Assembly: GCA_900317125.1 (NCBI GenBank)
Contig: ONFR01000027.1
Coordinates: forward strand, 31,337 to 95,336
Direction of reading: 5' to 3'
From: an uncultured Bacteroidales bacterium
GTDB taxonomy: Bacteria; Bacteroidota; Bacteroidia; Bacteroidales; P3
Length of the DNA stretch: 64,000 bases
Of this stretch, positions 43,482-53,087 are shown piece after piece (positions within the stretch are counted from its first letter, which is position 1; each line of letters begins with the position of its first letter). Below the pieces are notes generated by a model. It was not told where the DNA came from. It did not search any database and saw nothing but the letters and a program-made list of their open reading frames with translations. Position numbers and translations under genes: made by a program.

Positions 43482-46400
43482 TCACTCTTCGGATACTTTT
43501 TCCTTTCGCCTCAGCCAAGGCAGCAATTCGTAGATGTGGTCGAAGTCTTTGGTCAGTTTCACGCCCACGCCCTGCTTGTAGGGCATTTCGGTGCGAGTAT
43601 AGTAGCTGGTGTTGGAACGGTGGAATCCATACAGGTTGAAGTAGGGGGTGAAACGGTATCCTGCCTCTACGTCGCCTACCAGCACATTGGACGTGGGGCT
43701 TTCGATGCCTGAAGCGTTGTTGCCGTAGCCGAAGGTTGATTCGAAATAGAACTTGTTCCATTGCTTTCTGATGCCCACGTCGAACTGGCCTTTGCCGCTT
43801 GTCGAACCAGCCTGGTATTTGAAGTTGACGTCCACCACCTTCACCAGATTGGACACGATAGAGCTTGCCGAGGAGGTGAGCAGTCCGAGACCGCCTCCGC
43901 CCGTCAGGGCATTGGTTTCGCTCTCAGAAGTTCCGGCAGGGGAGAATTGCCCAAGCAATAGCAGGGAGATGGACTGGTTGAGGATGTCGCGCTCGTTGTT
44001 CCTGTCGATATAGGAGAACACCTGGTCTGCCACCCCTTGTTCGGCATTGGGCAATAGGATGTCGAACTTGATTGAGGGGTCCTGCAGCGTTCCCGACAGG
44101 GTGATGACATCTTCTACCTGCACGTAGGTGTCGGTCATGGGAGCCGACGGATTGCCACCGGTAAGGGAGGCGAGATTCACGCGTTGGCTGTATACAGCGT
44201 TGATGTTGAACCTTGCATCGTTGATATTGCCGGGGAAGTTGAGTGTGCTGCCCTCTCCGATGACGAAATTCTTGTTGATAAGCTGCAGCAGCGACAGGGA
44301 GAAGTTGCCCGAAGTGAACTGGTAGTCGCCCAGAATGTCGGGCTCTTTGCCGTTGCGCATTGCCACCTGGATGTCGCCGCGTCCCACGGCGGTCACGTTG
44401 GCCGTCAGCTGGTCGAAGTCCATGGGCAGGTGTACGGTCACCCCTGGGGTCACCGACAAGGTGGCCTGCAACGAGAAGGGGCTGCTGTGGGTGGTTGTCC
44501 GCGGACGGCGCGGGGTGCGCGTGGTGGTGGCGCTGGGAGGTTGCCGGAAGACGATATACTCGTTCTCGCTCACCTGTTTTCGGTTGCTGATAGGCACGTA
44601 GATGTCGCTCCCGTTCAACGCCGTGGCGCCCATGGTGATTTGCATGTTGTTGACAGGACCTTTGATATCGGCCTCGGCCTGTGCCATGAGTTTGCCGTAG
44701 AACGACTCTCCGTCGGCGGGTTTGTTCAACGCCATAATGCGCGGGGTGTGCATGTGCAGGTTCAGCAGCAATTCGGGCATCAGCTGGATGGCTCCGTCGA
44801 CGTATGCCGTGTTGTTCTCAAGGTCGCGGATGGTGAAATCCTTCAAGGTAACAATGTTCTCGACAACCGTCACGCTGTCGTCGATGCGGTAATCTACGCC
44901 GGTGGCAGACAGTTTGATGGCCCCTTGGTTGATGGCCAGCGAGCCGTTGATGTGCGGAGCTTTGAGTGTTCCCTCCACGCCCAGGGCTCCGCTTACGGTG
45001 CCTTCAAGCCTGTCGGTCACTGTGGCGAGGAAGGGCTGCAGGGCAACCATGGGCAGGCGGTCGGCGGCCAGGTCGAAGTCCAGCTGCATGGTATTCTTCA
45101 TGGGCAGCACGCTGCCGTGCAGGGCCAAAGGCGTATAGTCGCGGGCTTGTGCGGTCACGTCGACATACAACCGGCTGTCGTCGGGCTGCTGGTGAGTCTG
45201 TATCTGTAGGTTGCCCAATGGCATCTCGTTCACCGAGAGACTGCTCACCTGTAGGTCGGCATTGATAAACGGTGCGGTGCTGATATCCTTCACGCGGAGA
45301 TTGCCGTCGAGAGTGCCGTCCACCTTGATGTTGCTGCCGGAAAGGAGCAGCGAGCACAACTGCTCGACCGAGAAGTCGGAGAATTGGGCCTGCACATAGT
45401 CGTTGCCGTCGCTTTTCCCTTTGGTGTTGCCGCCTGCAATGTCGGCGTCAATACGCACCCACTGCCCCTGGCCGTAAATTCTCAGGTCGTCGACCTCGGT
45501 GCGTTCGTTGCTGATCCATATCCCGTTGCCTGAAATCAGGTTCCACGGCTCGCCCATGACGTAGAAATCGGGCTTGGAAACGACAATCCTGTTCCCCTCT
45601 TCGGTGCTGGTGACAAAGAGCTCCATATCGCCCCGAGACAAGATGGCGCGTGGGTTGTCGCTAATCCATTTCACCGCCAGGGTGGAGATATTGCGTCCCA
45701 TGCTGGCCGTCAGTTCGGGGTTTTGCATCAGTGTGGAGGCCCCTATGCGCAAGTCGTTGGCGCTTAGCCGCATCCTGTATTGCTCGCCCAATGAGCCGGC
45801 ATTCAGACCCAAATCGGTCAAAGCCAGATTACCAACCTTTATCGAGTCGCTCAGCATAACCAGTTTCAGCGACTCGCCATAATTGTAGTTGCCGATGATA
45901 CTGGTGCCGTAGGCTATATCCACCCCCTGCACCCATTCGTCGAAGGTGTCTTCGCGGTCGTACCATGTCAACTCAATGTGCAAATCGTCGCCTGCCAGCC
46001 GCTCCATGCCTGCGGGCATGGGTGTCTTGCCGTCGGCCGTGGGCTTGTAGGGATTATAATACAAAGGCAGGTATTGGCGGCAGAAGTCATGTCCGATGAG
46101 TGGCAGGTCGGTGTAGGCGAAATGTCCATCGACCGAAGCCTCCAGCCAGTCGCAGCCCAGCGACAGGTTTTTGTGATAGATGTTGCCTGTTGTTGGTGCG
46201 GTTTTCCTGCGCCGTTCTGCCACCTTTGACGTAGGAGGCACCTCGATGGTCCCCACCTGCTCCGAGAGGGCTTGCAACACGATGTTGCGCATGGTCAACT
46301 CGCGGTCCCCCAACTGTAGCTGTGTGTTGTCCAGCGAAACAAAGCCCGACAGCTGCTCCAGCTCTTTGCCTTGGATGTTGGCGCGCAGGCGCGTGGACAA

Positions 46401-48044
46401 CCTTACCGCCGAGTCGGCTTTGAACAGGTGCAGGGCAGTAAGGTGGGCGTTGTTCAGGTACATGTCCGCTTGATATGAATTCTCTTTCAGGTTGGCCGAG
46501 GCGGTGAGGTCCAGCCCTATCAGTGTGTCGTGCAGACCGGCTTCGGCGTTCAGCTCGCCTGCGGCCATCTCGGCGGAGAAGGAAGTGCGGTCCAGCGTCA
46601 CCCCGCGGAACAGGGTATTGTACAACCGACCTTCAATGTTGGCGTCCATCGTCTCCGGATCCAGGCCTGCCCCTCTGAACGACAGGTGCATCCCCGTCCG
46701 CCAAACCCATTCGTTGGGCAGCAGGGCGCGGATGCCCAGCATCCGCGAATCCACATCGCCCCAATAGGTGTAGTCACGTTTGGCCGTGTCGTATGTCAGT
46801 CGGGCGTGGGTCTCCAGGTCGCCAATCATGCTGTTCATGTTCACCCAGGCCTCTATGTCCTGCATGCCGCCGTTCACCTCGGCGCTCAAGTCCATCACCG
46901 ACATGTTTTTCACCAGAGCAGGCAGCTCGAAGGTTACCGACTCGGGAAGCTGTACCGCCGCCAGGTCGCCATAGTTGGTGTGCATGCGGTGGAGGATGGC
47001 TTGTAAGGTGGTTTGCTGTATATTGGGCAGCCCCTTGATATGGGCGTCGAGAAACAGATTGCTGTTGTTGCCGAACGCTGCCAACAGCTTCTCGGCGGTT
47101 AGGTCGGCGATGGTGCCGAACACGTGTCCGCGTGTCGTCACTGTGGCGTCAACGCCCCATAGTGCAGGTGCCCACCAGGCGGCATCCTTCAGGTTCACCT
47201 CGGTGCCCTCTTTCAGCACCACGTCGTGTACTACGGTGTTGCAATAGTCGCTCATCTCTTCCCACCCGTCGTAGTCGAGCCGCGCATCCATAAACACACG
47301 GCTGTCGTCGGTTTGCAGGTCGAGGTTGGCCACGTTGATGCCTTGGCTGCTCACCTCGGCATCCATGGAGAGGTCGGCAATGTGCAGCCCCGACTCCTCG
47401 GTGGTGCTCAGCGACACGATTCTCACTTTCACGTGGTCGTTCACTACCTTTACATTGCGCATCACCCCGCTGATGTCCCAATAGCGCATGTGCGGGATGT
47501 CGACACCATGTTCACGGGACACATAATTTTTGGGTTCGGGCAGGTCTTGGATATAGTCGATATTGTGCAGTCGCAGCTCGCCCACCTCCACTGTGAAGGG
47601 CCCGGCGGGCGGTTTAGGCTCGTGCGAGGCGCGTTCGGCAAAGTATTTGATGATGAAATCAAGGTTGATGCTTGATTTCCCCTCGGGAGTGCGGAAAGTG
47701 TGCAGATGGTAGCGGCCGTTCCACAGCTCCACCGAGCGAAATACCAACCCCGAACCACGGTAGGGGAACCGCTTGAACCGGCAGGTGATGCGGTCGCCAT
47801 AGTATATCGTGTCGTTGGTGGGTGAAATCAGTTCTATTTTGTCCAGAATCACATGGCTGAACGGACTGGCGTGCAGCGCCCCGATACGCACTTTGCCGCC
47901 CCATTCTTTCGAGAAATAACTGCCCACGGCGGCACCCAGATACGATTGCACCACCGTGCTGTTGAGTATGGCCACCAGTATATACAGCCCCAGTGCCAAG
48001 CCCAACAGAATACGCCTAACAACATGCTTTTTCTCTTTGCCCAT
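43482..48044 (-). CDS. tamB: TamB-like translocation/assembly module protein
   Basis: 1520 residues from the ATG at 48044; an 87-codon upstream extension has poor codon use and is rejected. One membrane helix at about 10-30 anchors it, followed by a very long beta-rich periplasmic body. The C-terminal DUF490/TamB domain (last ~350 residues) includes GDIQVAMRNGKEPDILGDYQ, FVIGEGSTLNFPGNINDARF and FDVGIRKQWNKFYFESTFG. TamB-type proteins bridge inner and outer membranes and help lipid transport or barrel assembly. No BamA-like partner is adjacent. The LytTR and NAGPA genes follow closely. Confidence 0.92.
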   Translation of the reverse strand: MGKEKKHVVRRILLGLALGLYILVAILNSTVVQSYLGAAVGSYFSKEWGGKVRIGALHASPFSHVILDKIELISPTNDTIYYGDRITCRFKRFPYRGSGLVFRSVELWNGRYHLHTFRTPEGKSSINLDFIIKYFAERASHEPKPPAGPFTVEVGELRLHNIDYIQDLPEPKNYVSREHGVDIPHMRYWDISGVMRNVKVVNDHVKVRIVSLSTTEESGLHIADLSMDAEVSSQGINVANLDLQTDDSRVFMDARLDYDGWEEMSDYCNTVVHDVVLKEGTEVNLKDAAWWAPALWGVDATVTTRGHVFGTIADLTAEKLLAAFGNNSNLFLDAHIKGLPNIQQTTLQAILHRMHTNYGDLAAVQLPESVTFELPALVKNMSVMDLSAEVNGGMQDIEAWVNMNSMIGDLETHARLTYDTAKRDYTYWGDVDSRMLGIRALLPNEWVWRTGMHLSFRGAGLDPETMDANIEGRLYNTLFRGVTLDRTSFSAEMAAGELNAEAGLHDTLIGLDLTASANLKENSYQADMYLNNAHLTALHLFKADSAVRLSTRLRANIQGKELEQLSGFVSLDNTQLQLGDRELTMRNIVLQALSEQVGTIEVPPTSKVAERRRKTAPTTGNIYHKNLSLGCDWLEASVDGHFAYTDLPLIGHDFCRQYLPLYYNPYKPTADGKTPMPAGMERLAGDDLHIELTWYDREDTFDEWVQGVDIAYGTSIIGNYNYGESLKLVMLSDSIKVGNLALTDLGLNAGSLGEQYRMRLSANDLRIGASTLMQNPELTASMGRNISTLAVKWISDNPRAILSRGDMELFVTSTEEGNRIVVSKPDFYVMGEPWNLISGNGIWISNERTEVDDLRIYGQGQWVRIDADIAGGNTKGKSDGNDYVQAQFSDFSVEQLCSLLLSGSNIKVDGTLDGNLRVKDISTAPFINADLQVSSLSVNEMPLGNLQIQTHQQPDDSRLYVDVTAQARDYTPLALHGSVLPMKNTMQLDFDLAADRLPMVALQPFLATVTDRLEGTVSGALGVEGTLKAPHINGSLAINQGAIKLSATGVDYRIDDSVTVVENIVTLKDFTIRDLENNTAYVDGAIQLMPELLLNLHMHTPRIMALNKPADGESFYGKLMAQAEADIKGPVNNMQITMGATALNGSDIYVPISNRKQVSENEYIVFRQPPSATTTRTPRRPRTTTHSSPFSLQATLSVTPGVTVHLPMDFDQLTANVTAVGRGDIQVAMRNGKEPDILGDYQFTSGNFSLSLLQLINKNFVIGEGSTLNFPGNINDARFNINAVYSQRVNLASLTGGNPSAPMTDTYVQVEDVITLSGTLQDPSIKFDILLPNAEQGVADQVFSYIDRNNERDILNQSISLLLLGQFSPAGTSESETNALTGGGGLGLLTSSASSIVSNLVKVVDVNFKYQAGSTSGKGQFDVGIRKQWNKFYFESTFGYGNNASGIESPTSNVLVGDVEAGYRFTPYFNLYGFHRSNTSYYTRTEMPYKQGVGVKLTKDFDHIYELLPWLRRKEKVSEE

Positions 48045-48505
48045 GTTATCTCTACTTCCCTGCGGCGGAGGGTGCCGCAATATGGCATGCGACTTGTATC
48101 GGCCTTTGCTCGCAGGGATTTCGATTAATAACGTCTGTATATGCAAAATATTATTTTGGCTCTTAAAAAAAATAAAGCATGACATTGCGTCGGGCCGACT
48201 GCGCGCCGAGCATCCTGCCGCTCCCTCCTTCTTCCTCCTTTTTCCGGCTCTGCCTTCGCTCTGTCTCCAGTGTAACTCCAGCGTTGCTCCACTCTGTTTG
48301 CACACTTATGTCAATCATTTTTGGCCCTCATTCCGTCGGGAAAAAGGGCGTCCGCAATTTGGTGAGAGGAGGTCGGTTGGAGTCTGCTTGGACATGTAAG
48401 GGGGCAAGGGATAATTTTTTTTGTGATAATTGAGATTTTCTTTGTACCTTTGCATTCTGTTAACTGCATACTGCTACTGCTGATAAACTACAAAGGATTA
48501 CTGAT
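48045..48505. other. Intergenic region between tamB and tsaD
   Basis: 461 bp between divergent genes. Besides the tsaD promoter there is a reverse-strand AATATTTTGCATAT near 48140-48152 that could be the tamB promoter. The rest (48180-48400) is C/T-rich on the plus strand, with no open frame, repeat or hairpin I can support. Confidence 0.5.
48420..48452 (+). promoter_or_regulatory. Promoter of tsaD
   Basis: TTTG at 48420-48423 and TACCTTTG at 48445-48452, 21 bp apart; the start codon is 53 bp downstream. Confidence 0.7.
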
Positions 48506-49519
48506 ATGGATAAGCCAGTTATACTGTCTATCGAGTCGTCGTGCGACGATACGTCGGCCGCTGTGCTTCGTGGCGACCGACTGCTGAGCAATGTGATAGC
48601 CTCGCAGAAGGTGCATGAGCAATACGGTGGCGTGGTGCCCGAGTTGGCATCGCGTGCCCATCAGCAGAATATCGTGCCCGTGGTGGATGCGGCGATAAGC
48701 AATGCCGGCGTGTCGCGGGGCGACATCAGTGCGGTGTCGTTCACCCGGGGTCCCGGCCTGCTGGGTTCGCTGATGGTGGGGGTGTCGTTTGCCAAGGGCT
48801 TTGCCCAGGCATTGGGTATCCCGCTGATAGAGGTGAACCACTTGCAGGCACATGTCCTGTCGCACTTTATCAAGGAGACGGACGACAGTGTGGTGCCGCA
48901 GTTCCCGTTCATCTGTCTGCTGGTGAGCGGAGGCCATACGCAGATTCTGCTGCTGCGCGACCATTTCGACATGGAGGTGCTGGGACAGACAATCGACGAT
49001 GCCGCAGGCGAGGCCATCGACAAGGCCGCGAAAATCATGGATCTGGGCTATCCCGGCGGCCCGATTATCGACCGTCTGGCCAAAGAGGGCAATGCCGACG
49101 CTTTCCATTTCGCCACACCCCATATTCCGGGATATGACTACAGCTTTAGTGGCATCAAGACGTCGTTCCTCTATTTCCTGCGCGACCGTCTGGCCGAGGA
49201 TGAGGCATTCATTGAACGGAACAAGGCCGATTTGTGCGCGTCGATACAGCAGTGTATTGTGGGTTTCCTGATGAAGAAGTTGGAACGTGCTGTGAAAGAC
49301 ACCGGCGTGAAGCAGGTCGCCATCGCCGGAGGGGTTTCCGCCAACAGCCTGCTGCGCAGTGAAGTGGAGAGAATGGGCAAGCGCAGACGCCTGCAGGTGT
49401 TTGTCCCCAAGATGCAGTACTGCACCGACAATGCCGCCATGGTGGGCATTGCGGGGTACTTCAAATATCTGAAGGGCGAGTTTGCCGATATTTCGCTGCC
49501 TCCATACGCCAAGGATTAG
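48506..49519 (+). CDS. tsaD: tRNA N6-adenosine threonylcarbamoyltransferase
   Basis: 337 residues. SIESSCDDTSAAVLRG at the N-terminus, the metal-binding HxxxH in EVNHLQAHVLSHF (about 111-115), FICLLVSGGHTQILLLRD, and QVAIAGGVSANSLLR with YCTDNAAMVG near the C-terminus are all conserved. TsaD transfers the threonylcarbamoyl group to A37 of ANN-decoding tRNAs, with TsaB, TsaC and TsaE encoded elsewhere. Family length and motifs are complete. Confidence 0.97.
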   Translation: MDKPVILSIESSCDDTSAAVLRGDRLLSNVIASQKVHEQYGGVVPELASRAHQQNIVPVVDAAISNAGVSRGDISAVSFTRGPGLLGSLMVGVSFAKGFAQALGIPLIEVNHLQAHVLSHFIKETDDSVVPQFPFICLLVSGGHTQILLLRDHFDMEVLGQTIDDAAGEAIDKAAKIMDLGYPGGPIIDRLAKEGNADAFHFATPHIPGYDYSFSGIKTSFLYFLRDRLAEDEAFIERNKADLCASIQQCIVGFLMKKLERAVKDTGVKQVAIAGGVSANSLLRSEVERMGKRRRLQVFVPKMQYCTDNAAMVGIAGYFKYLKGEFADISLPPYAKD

Positions 49520-49649
49520 GTGGCAGGCTGGCGGTCGTGGTGACGGTGAGGGTGTTCCGTGCAAAGCACCGAAGGCAAGGGGGCATGCAAGCATACGAGA
49601 CGATTCGGGCTCAGGACCCGGTAGATGATAACAACAAAGTTACGCGACG

Positions 49650-50621
49650 ATGAAACGTTGTATGGCAATAATGGCTGCGCTGCTGGGGGCATGGATGTGT
49701 GCCGCCCAGGACATCCATTTCTCGCAAGTGGATGCAGACCCGGTGCTGCTGAATCCCGCCTACTCGGGGTTCTACGAGGGGTTGGGACGTTTCGGCGTGG
49801 TGTATCGCAACCAGTGGGCCTCTGTGAGCGTGCCTTTCAGCACGCTGGCGGCATCGGGCGAGATGGCTGTATGGCGTGGCGGTGGTCGACGGGGATTGAG
49901 TGTGGGTGGCACGCTGTTTGCCGACAAGGCTGGCACACTGAACTACGGCACGGTGTCGGGACATCTGTCGACAGCCTATTATCAGGCGTTGAACCGCAGT
50001 GGCTCTAGTGTGCTGTCGGTAGGCGTGGAGGTCGGTTGGGCGCAGAGTGGCTTCGACCCGTCGCAGGCCGAGATGGAAGAGGCTGGCGAGGGATTTGAGG
50101 TGCGGAAGGTACACTACCCTCTGCTCGCGGCCGGTCTGGCCTGGTATTGGCAACCCACCCCCGATTTCCACCTCAAGGCAGGACTTTCGTTACGCAATCT
50201 CAACCGTCCGAATATCTCATATATGAAGCTTGACGAGACCTATCTGGCGCGTCGTTACAGTCTGTTTGCACGGGCCGAGTACCGCTGCTGGCAGAGCATC
50301 TCGCTGTTGCCGGTGCTGATGAGCCAGGTGCAGGGGAAGCATCGGGAAGTGGTGTTCGGCGGCGATGTGAAATGGTATATCGAGGAGGGCGGCTCACGCG
50401 AGGTGAGCCTGCGTGCCGGAGTGGCGATGAGAGCGGCCGACGCGCTGATTGCCAACCTGATGTTGGAGTACAATTCGCTGCTGTTCACCTTCAGCTACGA
50501 TGCCAACATCTCGGGTCTTGCTGTAGCCAGCGGTGGGATGGGTGCTTTCGAGGCAGGACTGGTGTACCGTCTGGCCAAAGGCAACAAGAAGACAAAGGCG
50601 TTGAAGTGCCCTCAGTATTAG
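49650..50621 (+). CDS. PorP/SprF-family T9SS outer-membrane protein
   Basis: 323 residues with signal peptide (about 1-19). DIHFSQVDADPVLLNPAYSGFY is the family's N-terminal motif, followed by barrel strands (RFGVVYRNQWASVSVPFST) and the closing GAFEAGLVYRLAKGNKK...CPQY, the conserved CPxY/F tail. PorP/SprF proteins sit in the outer membrane with the T9SS machinery, either in the motor complex or as adhesin-specific anchors. The PD40/OmpA-like gene follows 78 bp downstream, the usual pairing. Confidence 0.92.
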   Translation: MKRCMAIMAALLGAWMCAAQDIHFSQVDADPVLLNPAYSGFYEGLGRFGVVYRNQWASVSVPFSTLAASGEMAVWRGGGRRGLSVGGTLFADKAGTLNYGTVSGHLSTAYYQALNRSGSSVLSVGVEVGWAQSGFDPSQAEMEEAGEGFEVRKVHYPLLAAGLAWYWQPTPDFHLKAGLSLRNLNRPNISYMKLDETYLARRYSLFARAEYRCWQSISLLPVLMSQVQGKHREVVFGGDVKWYIEEGGSREVSLRAGVAMRAADALIANLMLEYNSLLFTFSYDANISGLAVASGGMGAFEAGLVYRLAKGNKKTKALKCPQY

Positions 50622-50699
50622 GCCGACTCGTCTGCGGTTAAAGGATGGACAATGTTATGTTTCCGGTTGATGCCGGTATGATAATAAATAGTTGAACGT

Positions 50700-52301
50700 A
50701 TGATGAAAAGATTGGTTATATTTGTATCGACAATAATAGCGGCTTGGTGCCTCAGCGGACAGACGCGCTATGAGGTGACCCATATTGCACCAGGTATCAA
50801 CACGCCGGGCAGCGAGACGGGCGGAGTGCTGGTGGACGACAGCGTGCTGCTGTATACCACGATGATGAACGACGAGGCCAACAGGCTCTATCTGGTGGAT
50901 TTCACCCCTGTACTCACCCAAGTGATGCAGGCACCCGTAGGTGCCGATGGGCAGTTGGGCGAAGGGGCGCTCTGCCGCTGGGGGATGAATGCCAGCGGGA
51001 TGAACAGTTCCAATGTGGCCTATGACGCGAAGAACGATGTGCTCTATTTCACCCGTTGTGGGAGCGGAAAGGACGACGTGTACCAGATTTATTACTCCAA
51101 ACGCAAGAATAAACGCTGGAGCAAAGCCCAGTTGGTGAGCGGCGACGTGAATGTGGAGGGGTATACATGTACTCACCCCGCCGTGGGTTATCTGCCCGAC
51201 GGCAAGACGATTCTCTATTTCAGCTCCGACCGTCCCGGCGGGTTGGGGGGAATGGATATTTGGTATGCCGTGATGATTGATGTGGGGAAACCGGGCAACA
51301 GCACGAATTTGGGCGGTATGGTGAACAGCGACAGTAACGATGTGACCCCCTTCTACTCGAACGAGGAGGGTTGTCTCTATTTCTCCAGCAACAGGGCTGG
51401 AGGTTTGGGCGGCTTCGATATTTACATGTCGGAGGGTTTCCGCAACAGCTGGCAGCTCCCCCGAACACTCGGCAAGGGGGTGAACAGCGCCTACGACGAC
51501 CTTTTCTTCACCCTGCAGCCCTGCCGCTGCCGTTGTGTGCAGGAGCGCAAGGATACGACCGAGGCAGTGGTGGCATGCGGGTTCCTGTCGTCGAACAGGC
51601 CCGGCTCGTTGTATCAAACCGACAGCAACTGCTGCAACGACCTGTTCCGCTGGAGGCGGTTGTTCCGCCCCGACACGGTGCGCCCCGCTCCGCAGGAGCT
51701 GCCGCCCAGCCACAGCGCGTTGGATTTGCTGCCTCTGAGCCTATATTTCCATAACGACGAACCAACTCCCTGCACCCTCGACACAACGACCGTGCTGGAT
51801 TATGCCGCCACGTTTAAGCGGTATTACCAGTTGCGCGACGAGTATAAGGGAGCGCAACCAAGTCCAGTGGACAGGCGGAAATGGGATTCGGTACAGGGTG
51901 CGGTAGACATGTTTTTCGACTATGAGCTGAAAAAGGGGTACAACGATATGCTGGAGTTTCTGGAACTGCTGTACGCCGACTTGAAGGCAGGAAGAAAAGT
52001 GTGCATCACCGTCGACGGGTTTGCCAGCCCTCTGTTTGAGAGCCTGTATAATGTGAACCTCTCCAAAAGGCGTATCGACAGTTTCCGCAAGCAACTGCTC
52101 CGTTGGAACGAGCAGGCGCTGCTGCCTTTCTGGAACAACGGCGCCCTGAAGCTGGAGACCGTTGCCCACGGCGCTGCCGACAGCAACACGGTGGCTCCTT
52201 CCGACCCCCTGCGCAATCCGCGGAACGTGCGGTCGGTGTATAGTATGGAGGCTGCCCATGCCCGTAGAATCGATATTGTGGATTACCACTATATTAAATG
52301 A
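50700..52301 (+). CDS. PD40-repeat protein with C-terminal OmpA-like domain (T9SS-associated)
   Basis: 533 residues with signal peptide (about 1-20). PD40 beta-propeller blades are seen in TILYFSSDRPGGLGGMDIWY, CLYFSSNRAGGLGGFDIYMS and GFLSSNRPGS. A C-terminal region (about 430-500) with ITVDGFASPLFESLYNVNLS and RRIDSFRKQL resembles the OmpA peptidoglycan-binding fold, but lacks the usual GHTD signature. PorE of P. gingivalis has a PD40 and OmpA layout and links the T9SS to peptidoglycan; this protein is shorter, without the TPR part. Pairing with PorP/SprF supports a T9SS role. Confidence 0.82.
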   Translation: MMKRLVIFVSTIIAAWCLSGQTRYEVTHIAPGINTPGSETGGVLVDDSVLLYTTMMNDEANRLYLVDFTPVLTQVMQAPVGADGQLGEGALCRWGMNASGMNSSNVAYDAKNDVLYFTRCGSGKDDVYQIYYSKRKNKRWSKAQLVSGDVNVEGYTCTHPAVGYLPDGKTILYFSSDRPGGLGGMDIWYAVMIDVGKPGNSTNLGGMVNSDSNDVTPFYSNEEGCLYFSSNRAGGLGGFDIYMSEGFRNSWQLPRTLGKGVNSAYDDLFFTLQPCRCRCVQERKDTTEAVVACGFLSSNRPGSLYQTDSNCCNDLFRWRRLFRPDTVRPAPQELPPSHSALDLLPLSLYFHNDEPTPCTLDTTTVLDYAATFKRYYQLRDEYKGAQPSPVDRRKWDSVQGAVDMFFDYELKKGYNDMLEFLELLYADLKAGRKVCITVDGFASPLFESLYNVNLSKRRIDSFRKQLLRWNEQALLPFWNNGALKLETVAHGAADSNTVAPSDPLRNPRNVRSVYSMEAAHARRIDIVDYHYIK

Positions 52302-52396
52302 TTGTATGATAACAGGATTGCCGGGCAACCCATGTTCGTGACATTTGGGCTGGAGCAGGGTTGCAGGTTGAATCTTGACAATAGTTTGATAGGATT

Positions 52397-53011
52397 ATGA
52401 AGATTTTGTGCGTCGTACGCAATTATGCCCCTCATGCGGGCGAGATGAAGGCCGCCGTGCCGAAAGAACCCACTTTCTTTCTGAAACCAGACAGTGCGCT
52501 GAATCCTAAACAGCTGCCCTTGTTCTACCCGGATTTTACCCACGACCTGCAGCACGAGGTGGAGGTGGTGGTGAGAATTGACAGGCTCGGGAAGTGTATT
52601 GAGCCTCAGTTTGCTCACCGATATTACAATGCTGTGGCGTTGGGTATCGATTTCACGGCGCGCGACCTGCAGCGTGACGCCAAGGCGGCGGGGTTGCCGT
52701 GGCTGGTGTCCAAGGGTTTCGACGGGAGCGCGGTTATCGGCCCGTTTGTGACGCTGGAAGAGCTTGGCCGCCCGATTGACAATCTTGATTTCTCGCTCAG
52801 CCGTAACGGCGAAGTGGTGCAGCAGGGCAATACGCGCGATATGATTTTTGCTGTCGACCAGCTGATAGCCCTTATCTCCCGTTTTATGACATTGCGTACA
52901 GGCGATATGATTTTCACTGGCACACCTGCAGGTGTCGGTCCCGTGGCTATCGGCGACCGCCTGGAAGGGACACTATGTGGCAGACCTGCCCTGACTCTGG
53001 ATATCAAGTGA
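52397..53011 (+). CDS. Fumarylacetoacetate hydrolase-family enzyme
   Basis: 204 residues, the length of the FAHD1-like group. FFLKPDSAL near residue 27, QHEVEVVVRID with metal-binding Glu residues near 57-59, KGFDGSAVIGPFV and MIFTGTPAGVGPVAIGD are the conserved segments. Related enzymes hydrolyse acylpyruvates or decarboxylate oxaloacetate. The exact substrate is unknown. Translation begins MKILCVVRNYAPHAGEM. A symmetric terminator follows. Confidence 0.9.
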   Translation: MKILCVVRNYAPHAGEMKAAVPKEPTFFLKPDSALNPKQLPLFYPDFTHDLQHEVEVVVRIDRLGKCIEPQFAHRYYNAVALGIDFTARDLQRDAKAAGLPWLVSKGFDGSAVIGPFVTLEELGRPIDNLDFSLSRNGEVVQQGNTRDMIFAVDQLIALISRFMTLRTGDMIFTGTPAGVGPVAIGDRLEGTLCGRPALTLDIK

Positions 53012-53032
53012 GTTCCCTGTCACGCATAATAA

Positions 53033-53074
53033 AACGGTCGGCTTACCAGTGTAAGTCGACCGTTTTATTATGCG
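53033..53074. terminator. Bidirectional terminator
   Basis: CGCATAATAAAACGGTCG and CGACCGTTTTATTATGCG flank a short GCTTAC/GTAAG stem, serving the rightward hydrolase gene and the convergent barrel gene. Confidence 0.9.
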
Positions 53075-53087
53075 TTGGTTGCTTCGA

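Noticed and set aside
44184..45209. A 341-residue plus-strand frame inside the tamB-like gene
   Set aside because: Shadow of the TamB-like frame; no promoter, and the residue composition is that of an antisense reading.
47849..48305. An 87-codon N-terminal extension of the tamB-like protein
   Set aside because: The extension has poor codon use and no signal; the membrane anchor starts right after the ATG at 48044.
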